Assembly: GCF_000633535.1 (NCBI RefSeq)
Contig: NZ_AYMR01000011.1
Coordinates: forward strand, 186,001-250,000
DNA length: 64,000 nucleotides
DNA from: Leifsonia aquatica H1aii
Lineage (GTDB): Bacteria; Actinomycetota; Actinomycetes; Actinomycetales; Microbacteriaceae
Direction of reading: 5' to 3'
Program-made: the position numbers and the translations under genes
Shown: positions 51,388 to 61,380 of the stretch, piece after piece
Layout: each line of letters starts with the position of its first letter
Numbering within the stretch: position 1 is the first letter of the stretch
The notes under the pieces: model-generated
Told to the model about the DNA's origin: nothing
Databases searched by the model: none
Seen by the model: the letters and a program-made list of their open reading frames with translations, nothing else

Positions 51388-54300
51388 TTGCACGACGACA
51401 TCTCCCTCACGACGGACCGCGCTCGGCGGGTGCTCAGCGAGCGCATCCTCCCCGCCGTGCATGGCCCCGTCCTCCCGCTCGACGTCGCCTGGTCCCCCTT
51501 GCCCGGGGAGCCGGTGGCACCCGCGGCGGGGCCGGGGCTGGACTATACGCGGCATACGGTCGGGACGCCGTGGGGGCCGGCCTGGGGGACCACCTGGTTC
51601 CGGTTGACCGGATCGGTGCCTGTCGAATGGGTCGGCCGACGGGTCGAAGTCGTGGTCGACCTCGGCTTCGACGCGAGTATGCCCGGCTTCCAGGCCGAGG
51701 CCCTCGTCTACCGGCCCGACGCGACGCCGGTCAAATCGATCAATCCACGCAACCGGTGGGTGCTTGTCGCCGAGGAGGCGCAGGGAGGCGAACCCGTCGA
51801 GCTGTACCTGGAGGCCGCATCGAACCCGGTTCTGCTCGGTGAACATCCGTTCCTGCCGACGCAGCAGGGGGACATCCTGACCTCCTCGCCGACGCCGCTC
51901 TACACGACGCGCGGATTCGACCTGGCGGTCTTCGAGCCCGAGGTCCACGATCTGGCGCTCGATGTCCAGGTACTTCTGGAGCTGCAGGCCGAGCTGCCCG
52001 ACGGACCGCGTCGGATGCGCATCCTGCAAGCGCTCGACGATGCACTCGACGCGCTGGACCTGCAGCGGATCCCGGAGACGGCGGCGGGCGCCCGTGCGGC
52101 CCTCGCCCCCGTGCTCGCCGCGCCCGCGGACGCATCCGCGCACCGGATCTCGGCCGTCGGGCACGCGCACATCGATTCGGCCTGGCTGTGGCCGCTGCGG
52201 GAGACCGTGCGCAAGGTGGCCCGCACGACCTCCTCGATGACCGAGCTCATCGACCAGACCGACGACTTCGTCTACGGGATGTCGAGCGCCCAGCAGTATG
52301 CGTGGGTCAAGGAGCACCGCCCCGAGGTATGGGAGCGCATCGTCGCGGCCGTGGCGGCCGGCCGCTTCCTGCCGCTCGGCGGCATGTGGGTGGAGTCCGA
52401 CACGGTGATGCCGACCGGCGAGGCCCTCGTCCGCCAGTTCAGCCAGGGCCAGCGGTTCTTCCGCGAAGAGTTCGGGATCGCGCCGAAGGGCGTCTGGCTG
52501 CCCGACAGCTTCGGCTACTCGCCCGCCCTGCCTCAGCTGATGCGCCGAGCGGGCTTCGAGTGGTTCTTCACCCAGAAGATCTCCTGGAACCAGGTGAACA
52601 AATTCCCGCACCACACCTTCCTCTGGGAGGGCATCGACGGCTCGCAGGTGTTCTCGCACTTCCCACCGATGGACACCTACAACTCCCGCCTCTCGGGCGA
52701 GGAGGTGGCCAAGGCCGCACGACAGTTCCGCGAGAACCGGCGGGCCACCGGTTCGATCGCCCCGGTCGGCTGGGGCGACGGCGGCGGCGGGACGACACGC
52801 GAGATGGTCGGCACGGCCGCCCGGCTGGCCGATCTCGAGGGCAGTCCCCGGGTGAGCTGGGAGCATCCCGACGCCTTCTTCGACCGCGCACGCTCCGAAC
52901 TTCCGAACCCGCCCGTCTGGGTGGGCGAGCTGTACCTCGAGCTGCACCGGGCGACGCTCACCTCGCAGCACCGCACCAAGCAGGGCAACCGTCGGGCCGA
53001 GCACCTGCTCGTCGAGGCCGAGCTATGGTGCGCGTCGGCGGCGGTCCGCACCGGAGCGCCCTACCCGTACGAGCGGGTGGACGCGCTCTGGCAGCGGGTC
53101 CTGCTGCTGCAGTTCCACGACATCCTGCCCGGCACGTCGATCGCCTGGGTGCACCGGGAGGCTGTGGCGACCTACGCCCAGGTGGTGGAGGAGCTGGAGG
53201 AGATCATCGGCTCCGCCCTGCACGCCCTCGCAGGCGACGGGGACGTCGTGCTCACCGCCAACCCGGCCGCGGCCGCGCTCGGGGCGATCCCCGCGCACGG
53301 CATCCGGGCCGTCGACGGCGCGACGGACGCGCCGGTGCGGCTGACCGAGAGCGCAGCCGGGTTCGTGCTCGCCAACGACCTCGTGGAGGTGGCGGTGAGC
53401 CGGGAGGGACTCGTCACCTCGGCGGTCGACCTCTCGAACGGCCGCGAGGCCGTCGCCCCCGGCCGCGAAGCGAACCTGCTGCAGCTGCACCAGGACTTCC
53501 CGAACATGTGGGACGCGTGGGATGTCGACCGCTTCTACCGCAACCGGGTCGAGGATCTCCGCACCGTCGACGCGATCGACGCGCGGGTCGGGGACGACGG
53601 GACCGCTCGGGTCACCGTGCGGCGGTCGTTCTCGGCGTCCACGGTCGAGCAGACGCTGGAGCTCGCCCCCGGGTCGCGCACGCTGGCGATCGCACAGACG
53701 ACGGATTGGCACGAGACGGAGAAGTTCCTCAAGGTGGCCTTCCCGCTCGACGTCCGCGCCGAGCACACGATCGCCGAGACGCAGTTCGGCGCGCACAAAC
53801 GGGTCACCCACACGAACACCTCGTGGGAGGCGGCGAAGTTCGAGACCTCCATGCACCGGTTCGTGCTGGTCGAGGAGCCCGGCTTCGGCGTCGCCCTCGT
53901 CAACGACTCGGTGTACGGCTACGACACGGAACGGCTGGTCATCGACGGCGCGGTCGCCACGACCCTGCGTCTCTCGCTGCTGCGCGCGCCGCGATTCCCG
54001 GATCCGGAGACCGACCAGGGCATCCAGACCCACCGCTACGGGCTCGTGATCGGCACGGGGCAGCGGGAGGCCACAGAAGCCGGCATCCTCCTGAACCAGG
54101 ACCGGCGCACGCTCACAGGCGCCCACGAGGTCGCACCGCTCGTCGGCCTGGAGGGCGGCGCCGTGCTCTCGAGCGTGAAACTGGCCGACGATCGCAGCGG
54201 CGACCTCATCGTGCGGCTCTACGAGCCGATCGGGCGGCGGGCCACTGCGCGCCTGCAGGTGGACGCCACGATCGCCGGTGCGCACACGGCGACACTGCTG

Positions 54301-54459
54301 GAGGAGCCGCTCGAGGCGCTCCACGCGGCCGTCGACGGCGCCTTCGACCTCGCGCTCACGCCCTACGAGGTGCGCACGCTCCGGTTCGCGGTGGGCGCAG
54401 CCGCGAACGCCCGAACCTGGAAAACCCCTCAAACAGGGCACATCATCCGATCCGGGTGA
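51388..54459 (+). CDS. Alpha-mannosidase, glycoside hydrolase family 38
   Basis: Removes alpha-linked mannose. The 1023 residues match the family length. An N-terminal beta domain (to about 240) precedes the catalytic barrel. Zinc ligands are in GHAHIDSAWLWPLRETVRK; the nucleophile Asp is in LPDSFGYSPALPQLMRRAG. The C-terminal beta-sandwich domains follow (PRFPDPETDQGIQTHRYGL). TTG start behind GGAGGAAC. No signal peptide, so it acts inside the cell, probably on imported mannosides or on N-glycan-like oligosaccharides. No sugar transporter lies beside it. Confidence 0.93.
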   Translation: MHDDISLTTDRARRVLSERILPAVHGPVLPLDVAWSPLPGEPVAPAAGPGLDYTRHTVGTPWGPAWGTTWFRLTGSVPVEWVGRRVEVVVDLGFDASMPGFQAEALVYRPDATPVKSINPRNRWVLVAEEAQGGEPVELYLEAASNPVLLGEHPFLPTQQGDILTSSPTPLYTTRGFDLAVFEPEVHDLALDVQVLLELQAELPDGPRRMRILQALDDALDALDLQRIPETAAGARAALAPVLAAPADASAHRISAVGHAHIDSAWLWPLRETVRKVARTTSSMTELIDQTDDFVYGMSSAQQYAWVKEHRPEVWERIVAAVAAGRFLPLGGMWVESDTVMPTGEALVRQFSQGQRFFREEFGIAPKGVWLPDSFGYSPALPQLMRRAGFEWFFTQKISWNQVNKFPHHTFLWEGIDGSQVFSHFPPMDTYNSRLSGEEVAKAARQFRENRRATGSIAPVGWGDGGGGTTREMVGTAARLADLEGSPRVSWEHPDAFFDRARSELPNPPVWVGELYLELHRATLTSQHRTKQGNRRAEHLLVEAELWCASAAVRTGAPYPYERVDALWQRVLLLQFHDILPGTSIAWVHREAVATYAQVVEELEEIIGSALHALAGDGDVVLTANPAAAALGAIPAHGIRAVDGATDAPVRLTESAAGFVLANDLVEVAVSREGLVTSAVDLSNGREAVAPGREANLLQLHQDFPNMWDAWDVDRFYRNRVEDLRTVDAIDARVGDDGTARVTVRRSFSASTVEQTLELAPGSRTLAIAQTTDWHETEKFLKVAFPLDVRAEHTIAETQFGAHKRVTHTNTSWEAAKFETSMHRFVLVEEPGFGVALVNDSVYGYDTERLVIDGAVATTLRLSLLRAPRFPDPETDQGIQTHRYGLVIGTGQREATEAGILLNQDRRTLTGAHEVAPLVGLEGGAVLSSVKLADDRSGDLIVRLYEPIGRRATARLQVDATIAGAHTATLLEEPLEALHAAVDGAFDLALTPYEVRTLRFAVGAAANARTWKTPQTGHIIRSG

Positions 54460-54484
54460 GGGCGAGGCTCCGGAGCACTCCCGA

Positions 54485-54504
54485 CGGCCGGCGGACGCCG
54501 GCCG
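54485..54504 (+). terminator. Short hairpin after the alpha-mannosidase
   Basis: Perfect 8-bp stem CGGCCGGC / GCCGGCCG with a GGAC loop, 25 nt past the stop. Weak; it lies just before the next start. Confidence 0.45.
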
Positions 54505-54526
54505 CACGACAAGTAGGGAGTTCACC

Positions 54527-55081
54527 ATGCAGAACGTCACGAAGCGCGTCGGGATCATCGGAGCAGCGGCGGCAGCGACCGGCCTGATCGTGGGCGGGAT
54601 CGCCCTCCCGGCGAACGCCGCGACGAACGACAGTGAAGACACCCGCACGACCACGACGGTGCCCACCTCCGTCGCGACGGACGCCCTCGACTACCTGAGC
54701 GTGTCCGACATCCTCCACTCCGTCCACGTCTCGCCGTCCGTCGGCGACGTGAACGTCGGCCCCCTGGTGGGCGACGTGGCCAGTGGCAACACGGTCGGCG
54801 ACGTCGCGAGCGGCAACCCCGTCGCCAGCGGCAACGAGGCGAACGGGAACGCCGTCGGCAGCGGCAACTCCGCCCCGATCGGCTCCGGCAACGACACCAC
54901 CGCCCCGATCGGCTCCGGCAACAGCACGGGCAACGGCGCATCGGTGGGCGACGGCACCGACGTCGGCGCATCGGTCAGCGACCTCGGCGCATCCATCTCG
55001 GACTCCGTGAAGGGGACGGTCGACGACGCCCTGAAGGGCGTCACCGGCACCGGCGACCTCGGCGCCGTGCTGGGGCGCTGA
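54527..55081 (+). CDS. Secreted low-complexity repeat protein
   Basis: 184 residues behind AGGGAG. Residues 1-32 are a Sec signal (RVGIIGAAAAATGLIVGGIALPANA). The mature part has repeats of the types VGDVASGN, GNAVGSGN and APIGSGN, then a helical end (VSDLGASISDSVKGTVDDALKGV). It resembles small chaplin-like or cell-surface spacer proteins only in composition. Family not recognised. Confidence 0.7.
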   Translation: MQNVTKRVGIIGAAAAATGLIVGGIALPANAATNDSEDTRTTTTVPTSVATDALDYLSVSDILHSVHVSPSVGDVNVGPLVGDVASGNTVGDVASGNPVASGNEANGNAVGSGNSAPIGSGNDTTAPIGSGNSTGNGASVGDGTDVGASVSDLGASISDSVKGTVDDALKGVTGTGDLGAVLGR

Positions 55082-55103
55082 GCCCGCACCACCCGCCGTC
55101 TGG

Positions 55104-55137
55104 GAACGGGGTCGCGCCTTCGGGTGCGGCCTCGTTC
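55104..55137. terminator. Terminator with UUCG loop
   Basis: 15-bp stem with three G-T pairs (GAACGGGGTCGCGCC / GGTGCGGCCTCGTTC) closed by TTCG, between the secreted protein and the convergent DoxX-like gene. Confidence 0.82.
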
Positions 55138-55157
55138 TGCGCGTGCGCGCGGTGGCG

Positions 55158-55520
55158 TCAGAGCACGACGAGGAACCCGAGCACCGCCGAGGCCAGCGCG
55201 AGCGCGAGCAGCACGGCAGCGACCGGCGGCTCCGAGCGACGAACGTGCGTGACGATGGCGCCGACCATGATGACGGCGAGCGCGAGGGCGGCGACCGGGC
55301 TCAGGATGGGCGCTATCCCCGTGAGCACGGGGAGCACGAGACCGAGCGCGCCGACCACCTCGGCCAGACCGATCAGCCGGACGGAGGTCGGGGTGTAGTC
55401 GTCCACCCAGCCCATGCCGGAGGCCGCTAGCGCCGGCAGCGGGCGCACGACCTTGAGGAGGCCGGCGGCGAAGAAGAGAACGGCCGAGAGTCCGGCGACG
55501 ATCCAGTAGGCGATGAGCAT
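55158..55520 (-). CDS. DoxX-family membrane protein
   Basis: 120 residues with four hydrophobic helices (YWIVAGLSAVLFFAAGLLKVV, LIGLAEVVGALGLVLPVLTGI, VAALALAVIMVGAIVTHV, AAVLLALALASAVLGFLVVL). The VRLIGLAEVVGALGLVLP segment is typical of DoxX-like proteins. GAAAGG precedes the ATG. Function unknown; relatives are linked to redox stress. Confidence 0.83.
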   Translation of the reverse strand: MLIAYWIVAGLSAVLFFAAGLLKVVRPLPALAASGMGWVDDYTPTSVRLIGLAEVVGALGLVLPVLTGIAPILSPVAALALAVIMVGAIVTHVRRSEPPVAAVLLALALASAVLGFLVVL

Positions 55521-55654
55521 GGCGGCCTTTCGAGCAGTGGCGCGCGATGCCGGCAGGACGCGCGGGGAGAGCGGTGCGACGCGCAGCGGCGCACCCGGGC
55601 CTCCGAGACTATCGCCTGCCGTACGCTGTCACCGACGTGGGAGCGGAGGGACGC

Positions 55655-58105
55655 ATGGTCGAACAGGCGGTCGCGGAGGCCGGAGGGCTGACGGAGGCGG
55701 AGGTGCGCGACCGCGTCGAACGCGGGCAGACCAACGCATACGACGCGGCGTCGAGCCGGAGTGCGTGGAGCATCGTGCGGGCCAACGTCTTCACGCTGTT
55801 CAACGCGATCATCGCCGTCTGCTTCTTGGTGCTGCTCGTACTCGGCCACTGGAAGGACGCGCTCTTCGGCATCAGCGCCCTGGCCAACACGATCATCGGA
55901 TCGGTGCAGGAGTTCCGGGCCAAGGCGGCGCTCGACAAGCTCGCGCTGATGCACGCCCCGGAGGCCCGGGTGCGCCGAACCGGGACGGTGCACGAGATCC
56001 CCGTCGCCGAGGTCGTGCTCGACGACCTCCTGCTGCTGCGCGCGGGCGACCAGGTGCCCGCCGACGGCGTCGTGACCGCGTCGTCGCGCCTCCAGCTGGA
56101 CGAGTCGATGCTGACCGGGGAGTCGGACGCGGTGGACAAGGCCCCCGGCGACCGGGTGCTCTCCGGGTCGATCGTCGTGGGAGGCGAAGGCTCGGCGACC
56201 GTCTCGGCCGTGGGGGCCGACTCCTTCGCGAACCGGCTCGCCAGCGAGGCGAAGAAGTTCTCGCTGGTCGCGAGCGAGCTGCGCTCCTCCATCGACCGCG
56301 TGCTGCGCTGGATCGCCTGGATCGTCGGCCCGATCGCACTGCTCGTGCTGAACGCCCAGATGATCGCGCTCGGCGGTTGGGGGCGCGCGATCGACGACGG
56401 GCGCTGGCAGCAGGCGGCGGTCAACACGATCGCCGCGGTCGTCGCGATGATCCCGCTCGGACTCGTGCTGATGACGAGCATCGCCTTCGCCGTCGGCGCT
56501 GTGAAGCTCGCCCGCCAGCAGGTGCTGGTGCAGGAGCTCCCCGCGGTGGAGGGTCTCGCGCGCGTCGACACGATCTGCCTGGACAAGACCGGCACGCTCA
56601 CCGAGGGCGACATCGTCTTCGACGGCGCCCATCCCGTCGCCGACCGGCCGCCCGCCGGGTGGGAGGCCGTGCTGGCCTGGAACGGCGCCGACCCCGACGC
56701 CAACGCGACCGCCCGCTGCCTCGCCGCCGAGTACACGCGGCCGGTGGCCCGGCAGCCCGCCGGGCGCATCCCGTTCTCCTCCGCCCGCAAGTGGAGCGCG
56801 GTCGCGTTCCCGGCCGAGGGGGAGGCGGGAGGCAGCTGGGTGCTCGGCGGTCCGGAGATGGTGTTCCCGGCCGGCACCGCCGCCGGGCGCGACGCTGACG
56901 ATGCCGGCACACGACTGAGGGAACAGGCGGTGGACCTCGCGGCCTCCGGGCGCCGCACCCTGGTGCTCGCCTACTCGTCCGCGGTGCTCGCGCCGGAGGA
57001 CATCGCCGGCGAACGGCTGCCGTCCGGGCTCGAGCCCGTCACCCTCCTGACCTTCCGCGAGAAGGTCCGCGACGACGCCGCGCAGACCCTCCGCTACTTC
57101 GCCGAGCAGGATGTCTCGGTCCGGGTGATCTCGGGAGACAACCCGCAGACGGTCGCCGCCATCGCCCGGGAGGTCGGCCTCGACGCACCCGCCGGCTTCG
57201 ATGCGCGCGAGCTGCCGGAGGACGATGCCGAGCTCGCTGCCGTGCTCGAGGCGCACACCGTCTTCGGTCGCGTCACTCCCACGCAGAAGAAGCGCATCGT
57301 CCTCGCGCTGAAGGCCTCCGGTCGCACGGTCGCCATGACGGGCGACGGGGTGAACGACGCGCTCGCGATCAAGGAGGCCGACATCGGCATCGCGATGGAG
57401 ACCGGTTCTCCCGCGACCAAGGCGGTCGCCCGGCTGGTCCTCCTCGACGGCCGGTTCTCACACCTGCCGTCCGTGGTCGCCGAGGGGCGGCAGGTCATCG
57501 CGAACATCGAGCGCGTGTCGATGCTGTTCCTCACCAAGACCGCGTACGCCACGGCGCTGGCGGTGGTGTTCGGGGCGACGCTGATGCAGTTCCCCTTCCT
57601 GCCCCGCCAGCTGTCCGTCATCGACGGCCTCACCATCGGCCTGCCGGCGTTCTTCCTCGCGCTGATGCCGAACGCCCAGCGCTACCGCCCCGGCTTCCTG
57701 CGGCGCTCGCTCAGCTTCGCCGTGCCGGCCGGCCTGGTGATCGCCGCCGCTCTGTGGCTGTACGCGTGGGCCGCGACCTCCGCGGGCATCCCGGAGCAGG
57801 AGCTCCGGACCGGCTCGACGCTCATCCTGACGATCGTCGGCCTGTGGGTGCTGACCGTGCTCTCCCGCCCGATCGACGGCTGGAAGATCCTCATCATCGG
57901 CGCGATGATGGTCGGCCTGGTGCTGGTCTACTCGGTGCCGATCGTCTACGACTTCCTGCAGTTCGCCGACCCGTCGTTCGTGACGGCGGTGCTCGTGCTG
58001 GTGGTCTCCGCAGCGACCATCGGCGCGATCGAGATCATCCGGTTCGCGCACCGTCGCTTCGTGCGAAGAAGCGCGCCACCCTCCCCGTCCACAGCACCAC
58101 GATGA
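55655..58105 (+). CDS. P-type ATPase, CtpE-like (probable calcium or other cation pump)
   Basis: The 816 residues match the CtpE group of actinobacterial P-type ATPases. Actuator motif TGES at 154-157; phosphorylation site DKTGT with Asp310; hinge TGDGVNDA; ten hydrophobic helices in the P2-type layout. The M4 segment reads AMIPLGL in place of the PEGLP of classical calcium pumps. I chose the ATG giving MVEQAVAEAGGLTEAEV because GGAGGG lies 5 nt before it and the N-terminus then matches the family. CtpE of mycobacteria is linked to calcium uptake; the ion here is inferred. Confidence 0.9.
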   Translation: MVEQAVAEAGGLTEAEVRDRVERGQTNAYDAASSRSAWSIVRANVFTLFNAIIAVCFLVLLVLGHWKDALFGISALANTIIGSVQEFRAKAALDKLALMHAPEARVRRTGTVHEIPVAEVVLDDLLLLRAGDQVPADGVVTASSRLQLDESMLTGESDAVDKAPGDRVLSGSIVVGGEGSATVSAVGADSFANRLASEAKKFSLVASELRSSIDRVLRWIAWIVGPIALLVLNAQMIALGGWGRAIDDGRWQQAAVNTIAAVVAMIPLGLVLMTSIAFAVGAVKLARQQVLVQELPAVEGLARVDTICLDKTGTLTEGDIVFDGAHPVADRPPAGWEAVLAWNGADPDANATARCLAAEYTRPVARQPAGRIPFSSARKWSAVAFPAEGEAGGSWVLGGPEMVFPAGTAAGRDADDAGTRLREQAVDLAASGRRTLVLAYSSAVLAPEDIAGERLPSGLEPVTLLTFREKVRDDAAQTLRYFAEQDVSVRVISGDNPQTVAAIAREVGLDAPAGFDARELPEDDAELAAVLEAHTVFGRVTPTQKKRIVLALKASGRTVAMTGDGVNDALAIKEADIGIAMETGSPATKAVARLVLLDGRFSHLPSVVAEGRQVIANIERVSMLFLTKTAYATALAVVFGATLMQFPFLPRQLSVIDGLTIGLPAFFLALMPNAQRYRPGFLRRSLSFAVPAGLVIAAALWLYAWAATSAGIPEQELRTGSTLILTIVGLWVLTVLSRPIDGWKILIIGAMMVGLVLVYSVPIVYDFLQFADPSFVTAVLVLVVSAATIGAIEIIRFAHRRFVRRSAPPSPSTAPR

Positions 58106-58457
58106 CCGCAGCGGTGATCGCCAGGTCGACGGCGTGGAACCACACGTCGTCGGGTGCGACGATCAGGACGGCGACGCCCAGCGCGATCGACGCCGACATG
58201 AGCACCGTGAGCAGCACGCGGGCATCCCGCCGCGCCCGTCCGAGCCCCGAGGCCAGCGACACGACGAGCAGGCCGAGCAGCATCGTCAGCGCACCGACCA
58301 TCGTTACGATGAACCGCTCCGGGCCATCGAGATCGGGCAGGTAGCGCACGAACACGAGCGCGATCCCCACGAGGATCTGCCCGATCCCGACCACATAGGA
58401 CAGCACGATCGCGACCACCAGCTCGGCCGGTGGCCGCTCCACTCGCACGCGGGTCAT
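58035..58457 (-). CDS. Four-helix membrane protein of unknown function
   Basis: 140 residues. Helices near LVVAIVLSYVVGIGQILVGIALVFV, FIVTMVGALTMLLGLLVVSLAS, VLLTVLMSASIALGVAVLIVA and AVDLAITAAVIVVLWTG. The ATG lies 6 nt after TATGAT on the minus strand, the best -10 of its kind in the window (leaderless). Its 3' end overlaps the P-type ATPase by 71 bp tail to tail. Confidence 0.78.
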   Translation of the reverse strand: MTRVRVERPPAELVVAIVLSYVVGIGQILVGIALVFVRYLPDLDGPERFIVTMVGALTMLLGLLVVSLASGLGRARRDARVLLTVLMSASIALGVAVLIVAPDDVWFHAVDLAITAAVIVVLWTGRVARFFARSDGARTG

Positions 58458-58478
58458 GCCTGGATCATACGACGTACG

Positions 58479-58502
58479 AAAAAGGCCCGCGGTCGGCGGG
58501 CC
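58479..58502 (-). terminator. Classical rho-independent terminator
   Basis: On the minus strand GGCCCGC, a 5-nt loop, GCGGGCC and then TTTTT. It follows the small helical protein gene by 28 nt and is the only hairpin in the window with a proper T-run. Confidence 0.88.
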
Positions 58503-58530
58503 GGGACTGCTGCGCGTCGCGCGCTGCCTG

Positions 58531-58866
58531 TCAGCGCTTGGCGATCGCCGCCGTCCAGACCGCCTGCAAGGCCTCGACCTCTTCGGGCTCCAGCTGCTCC
58601 CGGTAGGCCTCGCCGAGCCCCGCCCAGCGGACCGCGGACTGCGCCGCCTGGCGCGCGCCCACGTAGCCGACCGAACGGGCCGACTCCAGGAAGGCCCCGT
58701 CGATCTCGGCGACGAGGTCGTGCTCGGCGTCGAGGCGCGAAACCTTGACCCGGGCGCTCTTCTCCAGCGCGGCTCGACCATTGCGCTGGGCGGCGAGCTG
58801 CAGTTCGACGAGACGCGCGATCTCGTCCGCGCTCAGCTTGCCGACACGACGAACGAACGTCTTCAT
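58531..58866 (-). CDS. Small helical protein of unknown function
   Basis: 111 residues, all helical by pattern: MKTFVRRVGKLSADEIARLVELQLAAQRNGRAALEKSARVK, then EHDLVAEIDGAFLESARSVG and a C-terminal helix ending AVWTAAIAKR. CGGAGG lies 7 nt before the ATG, and TAAGAT some 40 nt upstream is a candidate -10, so unlike its neighbour this gene has a leader. Family not recognised. Confidence 0.7.
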   Translation of the reverse strand: MKTFVRRVGKLSADEIARLVELQLAAQRNGRAALEKSARVKVSRLDAEHDLVAEIDGAFLESARSVGYVGARQAAQSAVRWAGLGEAYREQLEPEEVEALQAVWTAAIAKR

Positions 58867-58960
58867 GGCAACCTCCGATGATTCGGGAACGGGAATCTGA
58901 CATCTTACCGCTTCCACCTCACAGAAGCCACAGAGTCGGACGGACCCGGGAGCCGGCGGC

Positions 58961-59722
58961 TCAGCGCGCGTCGAGATGGGCGAGGAGGAACGGCAGCGTG
59001 CGACGCAGCGGGGCGTCATCGCCTCCCGCCGCGAGCAGTTCGCCGAGATAGTCGCCGTGCGTCCCCGGAACGACGAGCAGTCGCGCGTCCGGCAGCAGAG
59101 CGGCGAGCGCAGCGCCTTCCTCGACCCGCACCACGTCACGGTCGGCGACCACGACCAGGGTCGGAGCGGCGATCGACGCGATGAACGCGTCCGGGACGTC
59201 CGTGAAGCCCAGCATCAGCGCCCGGTCGAGCTCGAACATCCGGCGCGCGTGCCCGGGGTCGTGGCTGACGGCCAGGTCCGCGGACCGATACGGAGCGGGA
59301 AGGTCTTCGAACGTCCCCGCCGCCAGCGTCTCCCAGAAGCCGTCGACCATGCCCGACCGGCGGAACGGTGCGGAGGCGACGATCAGCCGCCGGACCGCGC
59401 GCGGATGGCGGCCGGCGAGCTGCAGGGCGACCTGGCCGCCGTTGCTGAACCCGAGCACATCGACAGGACCGCAGCGGAGCGACGCCAGCAGCGCGGCGAC
59501 GTCGTCGGCCGAGCGCTCGAACGCTGCCGGGCCCTCTCCGGTCGCGGTACGGCCGTGGCCTTGCAGCTCGACCGCGAGCACCGATCGTGCCGGCGTCAGC
59601 AGCGGGAGCATCCGCCCCCAATTGGAGGCGATCGTGGAGCCGCCGCCGTGGATCAGGAGCAGCGGGGGATGCGGCGAGTCGGGGTCGCCGTGCCATTCGT
59701 GATGCAGCTCGGTGGGGATCAC
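58961..59722 (-). CDS. Alpha/beta hydrolase
   Basis: 253 residues. Oxyanion segment LLLIHGGGSTIASNWGRML, nucleophile elbow LGFSNGGQVA (Ser in GFSNGG), acid in VVADRDVVRVEE and late His in VVPGTHGDYLGELL, giving a complete triad. Substrate unknown. GTG start 6 nt after TAGCCT on the minus strand (leaderless). It is divergent from the Stealth gene by 62 bp. Confidence 0.88.
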   Translation of the reverse strand: MIPTELHHEWHGDPDSPHPPLLLIHGGGSTIASNWGRMLPLLTPARSVLAVELQGHGRTATGEGPAAFERSADDVAALLASLRCGPVDVLGFSNGGQVALQLAGRHPRAVRRLIVASAPFRRSGMVDGFWETLAAGTFEDLPAPYRSADLAVSHDPGHARRMFELDRALMLGFTDVPDAFIASIAAPTLVVVADRDVVRVEEGAALAALLPDARLLVVPGTHGDYLGELLAAGGDDAPLRRTLPFLLAHLDAR

Positions 59723-59784
59723 GCCGCGAGGCTACACCCGCCCGCGGCGGCGGGGGCGGCGGGGCGGCCTAGAGTGGGGACTGT

Positions 59785-61380
59785 ATGACAGAGCATCCTC
59801 CCGCCTTCCTCTCGGACCAGCCCGAGCCCGTCGTCCTCACCGGCGACTCCGATCCGTCGGCCTCCCGCTTCGACCGCCCCGACATCGTCCGGCGCAAGGG
59901 CCTCTTCACCCTCGTCTCCGGTCCCTTCACTCCGCGGGAATCGATGATCGAGGACCTCCTGGCGGTGCACGACGTGCTGGAGACGGCCGGGTTCGACTTC
60001 CTGCTGGTCCGCGACGACGACGGACGCCTGGTCGTGGCCGTCGACCGCCGGCGCCGCAAGGAGCTGGAGGCGGTGCTGGCACAGGCGTTCGCGCGTGAGC
60101 CCTTCTACGCGCGCGCCGTCGACGCGGAGGGACGGACCACGGACGAGGCCCTCCTCATCGCCGACGGCCGGCTGTCCCGCCGCAAGGCGGACGTCCTGCG
60201 CCTCTACCGCCCCCGCCTGGAGCCCGTCGGCCGGCTCCGCTACGGCTCGGAGACGGCGTTCCAGCTCGAGCTCTGGCGCTTCGGCGACGACGAGATCGAA
60301 GCGCCGCAGCCCAATGCCCTGATGCGCACGCGCCTCCCGCGCAGCGAGGCCGTCGAGGCCGAGGTGGAGCTGTACGGGCGGCGCTGGCGCACGCTCCAGC
60401 ACATGTTCGACCCGATCGCCAGCGATGTGGCGTTCGACATCGACATCGTCTTCTCGTGGGTCGACGGGTCCAGCGCCGAGTACCAGCGGCAGCGCGCCGC
60501 GCAGATGGCCTCCTACGTCGTGGGCGACGGCGACGACAACGAAGCGCGCTACCGGCAGATCGACGAGCTCAAGTACGCCCTGCGCAGCGTGCACATGTTC
60601 GCGCCCTGGGTGCGCAACATCTATATCGCGACAGATTCGCCCGTGCCCTCCTGGCTCGACGCCGAGCACCCGCGCATCCAGGTGATGCGCAGCGAGGACT
60701 TCTTCGCCGACACGTCCACCCTGCCCACGCACAATTCGCACGCGGTGGAGGCGCAGCTGCACCACATCCCCGGCATCTCGCAGCACTTCCTCTACTCGAA
60801 CGACGACATGTTCTTCGGCAGACCGATCTCGCCGGACGTCTTCTTCTCGCCGGGCGGCATCACGAAGTTCATCGAGGCGGGCACCCGGATCGGCCTGGGC
60901 GAGTCCGACCCGGCGCGCAGCGGGTTCGAGAACGCCGCCCGGGTGAACCGCCGGCTGCTGTGGGAGCGTTTCGGTGCGGTCACCACCCGGCATCTGGAGC
61001 ACTGCGCGGCCCCGCTGCGCGTCGACGTGCTGCAGGAGATGGAGCGGGAGTTCGCGGACGAGTTCCGGCGGACGGCCGCGAGCCCGTTCCGCTCGGCGAC
61101 CGACATCTCCGTCACCAACTCGCTGTACCACTACTACGCGCTGATGTCCGGCCGCGCCGTCACCCAGACCCAGGCGCGCGTGCTCTACATCGAGACGACC
61201 CTGCGACAGGCGCCCGAGATGATGACCCGCCTGCTGAAGCGCCGCGACCAGGACATGTTCTGCCTGAACGACGGCTCGAAGCCCGAGATCCCCGCCGAGG
61301 TGCGCACCCGCGCGGTGACCGACTTCCTGGAGCGCTACTTCCCGTTCGCCGCTCCGTGGGAGGTCACACCGGGATCGTGA
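59785..61380 (+). CDS. Stealth-family sugar-phosphate transferase
   Basis: 531 residues with all four Stealth conserved regions: CR1 [13 protein letters not shown] near 217-229, CR2 [20 protein letters not shown] near 255-285, CR3 with [20 protein letters not shown] near 325-346, and CR4 [14 protein letters not shown] near 440. Stealth proteins transfer hexose-1-phosphates to build capsule or cell-wall polysaccharides and are related to the GlcNAc-phosphotransferase of animals. The first 215 residues hold an additional region of the kind seen in actinobacterial members. No other polysaccharide gene lies close by. Confidence 0.92.
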   Translation: MTEHPPAFLSDQPEPVVLTGDSDPSASRFDRPDIVRRKGLFTLVSGPFTPRESMIEDLLAVHDVLETAGFDFLLVRDDDGRLVVAVDRRRRKELEAVLAQAFAREPFYARAVDAEGRTTDEALLIADGRLSRRKADVLRLYRPRLEPVGRLRYGSETAFQLELWRFGDDEIEAPQPNALMRTRLPRSEAVEAEVELYGRRWRTLQHMFDPIASDVAFDIDIVFSWVDGSSAEYQRQRAAQMASYVVGDGDDNEARYRQIDELKYALRSVHMFAPWVRNIYIATDSPVPSWLDAEHPRIQVMRSEDFFADTSTLPTHNSHAVEAQLHHIPGISQHFLYSNDDMFFGRPISPDVFFSPGGITKFIEAGTRIGLGESDPARSGFENAARVNRRLLWERFGAVTTRHLEHCAAPLRVDVLQEMEREFADEFRRTAASPFRSATDISVTNSLYHYYALMSGRAVTQTQARVLYIETTLRQAPEMMTRLLKRRDQDMFCLNDGSKPEIPAEVRTRAVTDFLERYFPFAAPWEVTPGS

